64,000 nt of DNA from Thalassospira sp. MCCC 1A01428. GTDB lineage: Bacteria > Pseudomonadota > Alphaproteobacteria > Rhodospirillales > Thalassospiraceae. The notes beneath the pieces are model-generated. The model was not told where the DNA came from, did not search any database, and worked only from the letters and a program-made list of their open reading frames with translations. The position numbers and the translations under genes were made by a program. Location of the stretch: contig NZ_JFJZ01000009.1 of NCBI RefSeq assembly GCF_002115825.1, positions 62,001 to 126,000 on the forward strand, read 5' to 3'. Below are positions 35,737 to 43,500 of the stretch, in pieces. How positions within the stretch are numbered: position 1 is the stretch's first letter; each line of letters opens with the position of its first letter.

Positions 35737-35822
35737 TTCCGATCAAATAAAATCATTGTCAAGCATTTTTATGATCGAATATAATCACTGAACGTCAGAT
35801 AAACGACGTTTTTTGATCGAAC
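35737..35822. promoter_or_regulatory. Three GATC-centred repeats, candidate DeoR operators
   Basis: Three copies of a TTGATCGAA-like element lie between the divergent DeoR and kbaZ genes: one inverted (TTCCGATCAA, 35737-35746) and two direct (ATGATCGAAT, 35771-35780; TTGATCGAAC, 35813-35822). GATC cores are 32 and 42 bp apart, close to three and four helical turns. DeoR-family repressors bind multiple such repeats and loop DNA. Confidence 0.6.
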
Positions 35823-35840
35823 CAACTGAAAGAGAGCAAG

Positions 35841-37121
35841 ATGACGTATAATCCGTTTGTGGAAATGCTGCGATCACGGGCTGGTGGTGAAATTACGGGG
35901 ATCCCTTCAATCTGCTCTTCGCATCCCTTGGTCATCGAGGCCGCCTTGCTGGAAGGCAAAGCCAACAAAACACCGGTCCTGATTGAAGCAACGTGCAATC
36001 AGGTTAATCAGGATGGCGGTTATACCGGTATGACACCGCAGGATTTTCGCCAATATGTCGAACAGATTGCAGCAAAGGTTGGTTTTGATCTGCACCAGCT
36101 TTTTCTGGGCGGAGATCATCTTGGCCCTAACCCCTGGAAAGATCTGCCCGCCAACGACGCGATGGCAAAGGCTGAGATCCTGATTTCCCGGTATGTTGAC
36201 GCCGGATTTGTCAAAATCCATCTTGATGCATCAATGCCGTGCGCAGATGACGCAACCCCGCTTTCCGATACAACAATTGCGGCGCGTTCCGCCCGTTTGG
36301 CAGCGGTGGCCGAAAGCGCCGTTTCAGGGCAAAAGCCGGTATATATCATTGGTACCGAAGTGCCGATCCCCGGTGGCGCAATGGAGGCCATCGACACCCT
36401 CGAAGTGACATCGCCTGCGGCCGCGATGGCCACTTACGAAGCCCATCGTCAGGCCTTTGCCAAACTCGGCCTGGATGACGCATTTTCGCGTGTAATTGGC
36501 CTGGTGGTGCAGCCCGGTGTCGAATTTGGGAACGAAAATGTTGTCTATTATGACCCGGCCGCTGCAACCGAACTTAGCGCCACGCTCACACAAATTCCCG
36601 GCATTGTATTTGAGGCCCATTCAACCGATTACCAACCATTAAGCGCGCTGTCCTCTCTGGTAAAAGACGGCTTCGCCATCCTGAAAGTCGGCCCGGGTGT
36701 TACATTTGCCATGCGCGAAGCATTTTATGGCCTGGATCACATTGCCTGTTTTCTCGAACAACTCCCAACGTCGGAATCGCTGCCGCACAAACTTGAACAA
36801 TTAATGCTGGCGAAGCCAAAACATTGGGAAAAATACTATCACGGCGATGAAACAGCACAGCGCCTGCAACGTCATTTTTCCTATAGCGACCGTATTCGTT
36901 ATTACTGGCCAACAGACGACGCGACCGCTGCAGTCGAAAACCTGCTTGACCGTCTTTCGAAATATGAATTGCCCGAACCGCTTGTCAGTCAGTATTTGCC
37001 AACCGTCTACCCGCTGTTTGCCGCGGCAAAACAAAAACCGGATGCCCGGGATTTGATTATCGAAATGGTTCGTTCTGTCATTCGTACATACGAAATTGCA
37101 TGCCGACGCATTGAACCGTGA
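35841..37121 (+). CDS. kbaZ: D-tagatose-bisphosphate aldolase non-catalytic subunit (KbaZ/GatZ/AgaZ)
   Basis: A 426-residue protein that follows the GatZ/KbaZ family end to end: GIPSICSSHPLVIEAAL, LIEATCNQVNQDGGYTGMTP, FLGGDHLGPNPW, KIHLDASM, GTEVPIPGGA and the FEAHSTDYQ segment. In E. coli this subunit activates and stabilises the catalytic aldolase KbaY/GatY, which splits tagatose-1,6-bisphosphate in galactosamine and galactitol catabolism. No kbaY/gatY is present in the window. GAGAG precedes the ATG. It diverges from the DeoR operon, which supports an amino-sugar pathway through tagatose phosphates. Confidence 0.9.
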   Translation: MTYNPFVEMLRSRAGGEITGIPSICSSHPLVIEAALLEGKANKTPVLIEATCNQVNQDGGYTGMTPQDFRQYVEQIAAKVGFDLHQLFLGGDHLGPNPWKDLPANDAMAKAEILISRYVDAGFVKIHLDASMPCADDATPLSDTTIAARSARLAAVAESAVSGQKPVYIIGTEVPIPGGAMEAIDTLEVTSPAAAMATYEAHRQAFAKLGLDDAFSRVIGLVVQPGVEFGNENVVYYDPAAATELSATLTQIPGIVFEAHSTDYQPLSALSSLVKDGFAILKVGPGVTFAMREAFYGLDHIACFLEQLPTSESLPHKLEQLMLAKPKHWEKYYHGDETAQRLQRHFSYSDRIRYYWPTDDATAAVENLLDRLSKYELPEPLVSQYLPTVYPLFAAAKQKPDARDLIIEMVRSVIRTYEIACRRIEP

Positions 37122-37140
37122 AGATATGGAATTTAGTTCA

Positions 37141-37188
37141 ATTCGGGCGGACAGATGAGCGCACTCAGTAAGCCTGTCCCCGCCGAAT
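37141..37188 (+). terminator. Imperfect stem-loop downstream of kbaZ
   Basis: ATTCGG...GGACAG (37141-37154) pairs imperfectly with CTGTCC...CCGAAT (37174-37188). It starts 20 bp after the kbaZ stop. No clear U-run follows, so termination may be partial. The remaining bases to 37422 contain no convincing gene. Confidence 0.5.
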
Positions 37189-37422
37189 GCTTATAAAAAT
37201 CAGAAAGCTAACTATCCGCGCGTTAAACATACGGCGGGTGGTTTGCTTTCTACTGACTATTCCTTGTCGTGATATTTGCTTTCGCGCGGGAGTTTCGATT
37301 TTCTGCCTGTTTGTTTCTTTCGGGCAACCAATGCTGCATCATGCTTTATTGGCATGTACATTCGTCATGGTGCTTAACCCGTGATCGTTTATAAGACGAT
37401 CATACCAAGCAACAGGATAACA

Positions 37423-38214
37423 GTGAACATGGGTAAAACCGGAAACCTTCGACGGCTAACACCAATTGCAGGCACAATCGAAGTCCGGGGAATTCTGGGT
37501 GCTGCTGTCGCTAATCTTGGCGTTCGTATTGTTGGCGGGGAATGGCCGATTGGTTCGGTTATTGCCAAAGAAGCGGATCTTGTTACCGAACTTGATGTCA
37601 GCCGTTCTGTCATTCGCGAAGCCTGCCGTATTTTAGGGGCCAAAGGTCTGATCCGCAGCCGGACATCGGATGGCACCCGCGTTCAGCCTCGCGCTGAATG
37701 GCGCCTTCTTGATCCGGACGTTATGGATTGGCGAATTCAGGCCGGCGACCGTGAAGGGTTGCTGCGTGATCTGTTAAAACTGCGGCTGGTTCTTGAACCA
37801 GGTATTGCCTATAGCGCCACTGCCATGGCTGATGATGCTGCCCGTGAAAAAATAGATGCAGCATGGGACGCCAAAAAATTCATCCATAACGACACAACCT
37901 TGAACGAGCATGACTGGCGTGCCGCCTTCATTGAAGCCGATATTGCGTTCCATCAGGCCTTTGTCGAAGCTGTCAGTTCTAAAATGCTTGACCAGGTATT
38001 TTCTGTCATCAGTTCGGCGCTGGACCTTCAATTTGATCATCAGTTAGAGGCGTTGGGTCGCAGCAACCGCCTGATCGGTATGGATGGCAGTTATGAAATG
38101 CATGAACGCGTTTATCGTGCCTTTATCCAAAAAGATGCGACCGGCGCTGAAAATGCCATGCGCAATCTGATTCATTGCGCGATCAACGACGCCGAAAGTG
38201 GCTTTCAGCAATAA
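37423..38214 (+). CDS. FadR-type GntR transcriptional regulator
   Basis: A 263-residue regulator with an N-terminal winged helix (GSVIAKEADLVTELDVSRSVIREACRILGAKGLI, core LDVSRSVIREA) and a C-terminal FCD domain (LRLVLEPGIAYSATA, FHQAFVEAV). The segment RTSDGTRVQPRAEWRLLDPDV is typical of the galactonate/hexuronate branch (DgoR-like). The GTG at 37423 has AGGA five bases upstream; the ATG at 37429 is the alternative. No partner operon is adjacent: a terminator and 650 bases without a gene follow. Confidence 0.87.
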   Translation: MNMGKTGNLRRLTPIAGTIEVRGILGAAVANLGVRIVGGEWPIGSVIAKEADLVTELDVSRSVIREACRILGAKGLIRSRTSDGTRVQPRAEWRLLDPDVMDWRIQAGDREGLLRDLLKLRLVLEPGIAYSATAMADDAAREKIDAAWDAKKFIHNDTTLNEHDWRAAFIEADIAFHQAFVEAVSSKMLDQVFSVISSALDLQFDHQLEALGRSNRLIGMDGSYEMHERVYRAFIQKDATGAENAMRNLIHCAINDAESGFQQ

Positions 38215-38271
38215 ATTGTTTTCTATCGGTCACATCCTGCACAGGTCGGATATTTCAACGGTCAATTAATC

Positions 38272-38291
38272 CGCCTTGCCCCTGCAAGGCG
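38272..38291 (+). terminator. Hairpin terminator after the FadR-type gene
   Basis: CGCCTTGC (38272-38279) and GCAAGGCG (38284-38291) form a perfect 8-bp stem with a CCCT tetraloop. T-rich sequence follows, with a run of seven T at about 38315-38321. It separates the sugar region from the polyketide locus. Confidence 0.65.
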
Positions 38292-38867
38292 AAGGCTACC
38301 TCTTTTAAAAGCGATTTTTTTAAAATGAGCTTTCAGGGTATGCACCGAAATTGAAAATCAGACCTAACTATCTGAAATCGTAAATTTTATTTCCATTTAT
38401 CAGGCCGTCTTTCCAGCGAAATGCATTTGAAATTTCACCCGGAATGCGCCCAAAAACACCCCGTCAGATGCCTATATTGCGTTCCCAACGATATTTTCGA
38501 CACAGCCTTTGTCACAAAGCCTGAACGAACCCGTCAGATTAGGGCTGATGGATGGGGCACACCTGCCGCCGCTAAATCCTTCAGATCAAATGCTTTGTTC
38601 CGCCTTTCAACAGGTTTGAAAACCACATCCTGACCCGTTCAGGGCTGATTTCGCACGTCATGACCAAACCTGCCCACAGCACCGCTTAATCGGGTGATCG
38701 GGACAGGTGCGTCAAAATACACGCCATAGCCCGATGGCCGTTACGGCATTGGTGCGGGGGATCCCATCACATTGATTTAACAAAATAAATTTTGTTTGGG
38801 CATTCATATCAACATTTTTTCTGATGCCCGCAATACCAGAACCATTTTAATCAACAGGAGCTTTCAA
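38292..38867. other. Gene-free stretch before the MPFGPP/PKS locus
   Basis: About 575 bases. A 70-codon open frame at 38421-38633 has no ribosome site and no recognisable features. The stretch probably holds the promoter of the MPFGPP genes; the only clear element is the 18-bp palindrome at 38779-38796. Confidence 0.55.
38779..38796. promoter_or_regulatory. Perfect 18-bp inverted repeat before the first MPFGPP gene
   Basis: AACAAAAT-AA-ATTTTGTT is fully symmetric and lies 71 bp upstream of the start codon at 38868. The spacing suits an operator overlapping the promoter. Nothing identifies the protein that binds it. Confidence 0.5.
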
Positions 38868-39758
38868 ATGCCTTTTGGTCCCCCTAATAAAATGAATATC
38901 GGCAAACTTGATGCCGCAACGCCGACCCCGTTTGACAAGGCAACCCTGAAAACAAGCCTTGAAAATATTGGCCTTAACTGTGCGCAGTTAAACGACAAAA
39001 ACCTTGATAGCTACATCACAACGGTCAAATCACAATTGCCCCAGGGTGCTGTTCAGTCAATGGCGATCAAGGCCCCGCATACGAGCCCGCTGAATGCCAA
39101 TCTCAAGGCAGCGGCGGCCCCGGTTATGCTGTTTTCTGCGGCAAACGATGTGCCGCAAATGACGTCGGCGGCAACGGGTAACTGGTCCATTCCCGATAAT
39201 AACAATGCCGAAGGATACGGCCCGAACCTTGAGATCATCCAGTACAAGGATCATTTCAACTGGCTGTTTGATAACAAGGCAACCAATGGCTTTACCGGGG
39301 TTAAAAATTCGCCCCCGGCAACCCAGGGCAATTACCCGAACGCCGAAGCCATCCAGAAACTGTTCATTCAGGTTGGCCTGACAGCATCTTCCACCCTGGT
39401 CAAAGGTCTGGATCAGCCCACCATGCTGGCAACACTTTCAAATGTGATCCAGCCGTTGAACGATTCAAACATTGCGAACTATGACGTCAGCGACAGTCGT
39501 GTCATCGACCTTGTTGACAATTACGACCCGGCAACCGGCATGGCAGACGGGATCGGGGTGCTAACGATTTCGTGGCACCTGACCATCGAAGATTACAAAC
39601 GCAAAACCAAGGACGGCGGGGATACCCATGCCACTTATCTGAAAATGGATGCGTGGTCGGTGCTTTACAGCGATCCGGGCGTTTTGTGCCAGCAATACAG
39701 CTCTGTCTTGCAGCATTTCGCCATCAACATCGCGACCGCTCCTACCTGTCGCATCTGA
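38868..39758 (+). CDS. MPFGPP protein A, unknown function, 296 residues
   Basis: I do not recognise the family. The protein begins MPFGPP, has no signal peptide or membrane helix, and is rich in Asn, Thr and Ala. Residues 117-124 read YGPNLEII and 139-143 TNGFT; both blocks recur in the next gene (residues 44-51 and 70-74), so the two proteins are partly homologous. The C-terminal part (residues ~220-296) looks beta-rich: GIGVLTISWHLTIEDYK, YLKMDAWSVLYSD. Three of its cysteines are at position 38 and near the C-terminus. ATG 38868 has AGGAG seven bases upstream; the same leader precedes protein B. It could be a secreted or inclusion-type protein or a partner of the pore-former-like protein B, but that is inference. 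Confidence 0.8.
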   Translation: MPFGPPNKMNIGKLDAATPTPFDKATLKTSLENIGLNCAQLNDKNLDSYITTVKSQLPQGAVQSMAIKAPHTSPLNANLKAAAAPVMLFSAANDVPQMTSAATGNWSIPDNNNAEGYGPNLEIIQYKDHFNWLFDNKATNGFTGVKNSPPATQGNYPNAEAIQKLFIQVGLTASSTLVKGLDQPTMLATLSNVIQPLNDSNIANYDVSDSRVIDLVDNYDPATGMADGIGVLTISWHLTIEDYKRKTKDGGDTHATYLKMDAWSVLYSDPGVLCQQYSSVLQHFAINIATAPTCRI

Positions 39759-39823
39759 TATTCCCGCCCTTCCTTTCACCATCTTGAATTTTGCGTTCGC
39801 GCATTTGTCCCAGGAGACTTCAC

Positions 39824-40369
39824 ATGCCATTCGGCCCTCCTTCCACACCTGAACTTAAAATCTTTGATTTCATGCCGGTGCCCAACGAAACCAGCTTTAA
39901 TGCAGGTGTTCCGGCCCAAAGCACCACCAACGAAATGCTGTCGATCATTCTCTACAGCCCGAACCTCGAAATCATTGCATCGCTCGACAATACCAAATCA
40001 ACAGTTACCAGCGACTACAGCGCGTCGGTAACCAATGGTTTCACTTTCACCACCGAACAAAGTTTCAGTGTGAAAACGTCGGTTGGTGTCTCCATCGAAG
40101 TTGTAAGTGCTTCCGTTGAAACGACATTTGCCCTGTCATTCAGCGAACAATGGAACACCACTCGCACCCAGTCCATGTCGTTTTCCTGCCCGCCGGGCAA
40201 GAAGGCATTCGTGTATCAGGGCACGCTGATCTCGCGCGTTATGGCGCTAAATGCAAAAACCGCCCAGTACGAATGGTTCTCGGCTGCTGGCAAGGCCCTG
40301 ACCCAGGTTCTTGTCACGACCGACACCCCGATTGGCAATGCACCGTCCTCGCCGGTAACCATGAAATAA
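39824..40369 (+). CDS. MPFGPP protein B, aerolysin/ETX-MTX2-like pore-forming protein
   Basis: A 181-residue protein starting MPFGPP, with AGGAG before the ATG. Residues ~55-130 alternate polar Ser/Thr and hydrophobic residues: NGFTFTTEQSFSVKTSVGVS, then ETTFALSFSEQWNTTRTQS, then SFSCPPGKKAFVYQG. This is the pattern of the aerolysin-type module: an amphipathic insertion hairpin, a T/S-rich strand, and the V-PPG-K turn. Classic aerolysins have a separate receptor-binding domain and often a signal peptide; neither is visible here, so the protein would be a minimal core whose receptor part may be supplied by protein A. The assignment rests on pattern only. It is 65 bp after protein A and 148 bp before the PKS. 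Confidence 0.72.
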   Translation: MPFGPPSTPELKIFDFMPVPNETSFNAGVPAQSTTNEMLSIILYSPNLEIIASLDNTKSTVTSDYSASVTNGFTFTTEQSFSVKTSVGVSIEVVSASVETTFALSFSEQWNTTRTQSMSFSCPPGKKAFVYQGTLISRVMALNAKTAQYEWFSAAGKALTQVLVTTDTPIGNAPSSPVTMK

Positions 40370-40385
40370 AATCGGCCTGAACGGT

Positions 40386-40426
40386 GCTGACCCATCTGGT
40401 TATACGCCCCCGCCAGATGGGTCAGC
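40386..40426 (+). terminator. Perfect 14-bp hairpin between protein B and the PKS
   Basis: GCTGACCCATCTGG (40386-40399) pairs without mismatch with CCAGATGGGTCAGC (40413-40426) around a 13-base loop. Only a short T stretch follows (GTTTCCCC at about 40435), so it could terminate the A-B transcript, attenuate into the PKS, or protect the A-B mRNA end. Confidence 0.7.
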
Positions 40427-40517
40427 CACGGGCATGTTTCCCCTGAAAATCGGCTTTCAAATCTCACTTACCCTTTCTTCTTTTCCGGTTATCTTCTTAG
40501 CGCACAGGATCAAAGCC

Positions 40518-43500
40518 ATGCAAAATACCGCCAGGAACTGCCCGATTGCCATTGTCGGTATGGCATGCCGTTATCCTGATGCCGACAATGCCGATCAGTT
40601 GTTTGAAAACTCCCTTGCACAGCGACGATCCTTTCGCACCCTGCCCGCCCAGCGCCTCGCAGCCGGTTATTTTGATGATACCGGCAAGGCACTTGACCGG
40701 GCCTACACCAATCAGGCCGCTGTGCTTAAAGGTTTCGAGTTTGATCGCAACTGGTTTCGCGTTTCAAATCAAAGCTACGAAACAACAGACCTGACCCACT
40801 GGCTGGCACTTGGTGTGGCACGCGAAACCATCGACAGCATCCGTTTTCGCAAGGGCCGCGCCACTGTTGCGAATGAAGGTATCCGCGTCATCATTGGCAA
40901 TACCCTGACGGGTGAATTTTCCCGCGCCAATCTTATGCGTTTGCGCTGGCCCTATGTGCGTGGTGTGATCGAACGGCAAATGCGCTCCGAATATCCCGAC
41001 ATCACCGACGATACGCTCGCCCGTTTTCTGCGTGATCTTGAAGGCAATTACAAAGCCCCCTTTCCAACGCCAAACGAAGATACCCTCGCTGGTGGCCTTG
41101 CCAATACTATTGCCGGGCGAATTTGCAACCATTTTGACTTTAAAGGTGGCGGTTACACCGTTGACGGTGCCTGTTCTTCATCCCTTATTTCGGTCATTGA
41201 TGCCTGCACCGCCCTCACCATGGGGGATGCCGATATGGTCCTTGCTGGCGGCGTGGATCTCAGCCTGGATCCGTTTGAACTAACCGGCTTTTCACGCACA
41301 TCGGCATTGGCCCGTGACGACATGCTGGTTTATGACGAAGGTTCACAGGGTTTCTGGCCCGGCGAAGGGTGTGGTTTCCTTGCCCTGATGCGTTATGACG
41401 ATGCCCTTGAACAATGTGAACATATCCATGCTGTGATCCGGGGTTGGGGGGTATCTTCTGATGGCAATGGCGGGCTGACCCGGCCCGAAGCCGCGGGACA
41501 AATGTTGACCTTGCACCGCGCCTATCACCGGGCGGGGTATCATATTGGCAGTGTCGGCTATTTTGAAGGTCACGGTACGGGCACCAAAGTGGGCGATACG
41601 GCCGAACTTAGGGCACTTATGACTGCGCGGGAAAAATATGATGCCCCGTTGCAACCCGCCATCATCAGTTCGATCAAGGCCAATATCGGCCATACCAAGG
41701 CCGCCGCAGGTATCGCCGGTTTGCTGCGTGCCAGCAAATGTTTAAGCGAAAACATTCTGCCGCCCACCACGGCCTGTAACCGTCCTCACGCCCTGTTTGA
41801 AAACAATGCCGCCCATCTTTCCCCGTCTACCCAAATCATGGATTGGCAATCTGATGGCGTTGAACGCCGTGCCGGGGTCAGTGCTATGGGGTTTGGCGGT
41901 ATTAACACCCACATTACCCTGGCCGAGGCCCCAAATCAGGCCCGACCGTCAGTCTATAGGGCACCGGGCCCAAAACGTACAAGTCTGGCAGCTTTTCAGA
42001 ACAGCGAAGTTTTTGTTTTTGCTGCTGCCCGGCAGTCGGACCTGTTATGGACGATTAATCACGTTGCTGCATTTGCTGATAAATGCTCGCGCGCCGAGCT
42101 TATCGACCTGGCGGCCGAACTGGCCCATCGTGCATCGCTTAATTCCCAATTCATCTGGAAGGCCGCCCTTGTTGCCAGTACGCCAGACGCCTTGGCGCAA
42201 AAGTTAAAAACACTTGGCGAGACCGTGATGACGATGGACGATAATTGCCTTCATTTCTTCGTCGCCGATGGCATTTTTGTCTCCAGCAAACGGGAAACGG
42301 GTAAAATTGGTTTGCTGTTTTCAGGTCAGGGGGCCCCGGCCCGCTGCCATGGGGGCATTTACGAACGTCGTTTTCCCATCGTCCGGCAGGCCTTTGACCT
42401 CGCCAAACTTGAAGGTTTCAGGGATCGCAGCAACACCGATTTTGCCCAGCCTGCTATTGCGGCGGCCTCACTTGCCGGGTTGGAGATGCTAAAACATGTT
42501 GGCATCGTTGGTGATGTTGCCATTGGTCACAGTCTTGGCGAACTCGCAGCCCTGCATTGGGCCGGGCATTATGATGGTCAAACACTGCTTGAAATTGCAA
42601 CTTTACGCGGCCAGGCAATGGCAGCCGATATTCATGCATCGGGCGCAATGGCTGCGGTTGCCGCCGACGACAAAACAACCCTGAACGCCATTGGCTCACG
42701 TAAAGATATCTTTGTTGCCAACCTTAACGGGCCACGCCAAACCATTATTTCAGGCGATCACGATGCCATTCATGATTTTGTCAAAGATCTTCGCACCCAG
42801 GGAACGGCTTGCACCATTTTAGGGGTTCGTCAGGCTTTCCACACACCGGCAATGGCACCGGTGGCAAAGTCGTTGGCAAAAATGCTCCGTACCCTTGCCT
42901 TTGTACCGGCGAACCGGCAAATTGTGTCAACTGTTTCGGGCACAATCATGCCTGCCGACACAAACATTCCCAACTATCTGTGCCAGCAAATATCATCGCC
43001 GGTCCGTTTTATGGATGCAGTAAAACACGCTGCCCCCAATCTGGACCTTTTAATCGAGGTTGGCCCAGGAGCCCTGCTTGAAAAAATAACCGGCAGTTTT
43101 TGTAACCTTCCGGCAATTTCGATAGATGTGGGCGGGGCCGGTTTTGAACCATATCTGTGTGCCGCTGCGGCGGCCTATATTCTTGGTTGTGCGCCTAATA
43201 TTGGCAACCTTTATCAAAACCGCTTCACCAAAAAATTTGACTGGGACTGGAACCCTGTTTTTATCGCAAATCCTTGTGAAACAGTTCCCGCTGCCTCCCA
43301 GCCCCCCATTGATGACGAAGCGGAACCAGCGACAACCCCTTCCCCGGTTGACGACGTTTTATCTACCACGCGGGACCGCGACGGCATCCTTGCACATTTG
43401 CGTACCATCATTGCCGATCGGACCGGCTTGCCGTCCTGGTCGCTGGAAGAAAGCAGCCGGATGCTTTCCGATCTGCATTTAAATTCTATCACCGTTGGTG

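Noticed and set aside
38421..38633. A 70-codon open frame in the gene-free stretch before the MPFGPP genes
   Set aside because: No Shine-Dalgarno, unusual composition and no recognisable feature; could not be supported as a gene.
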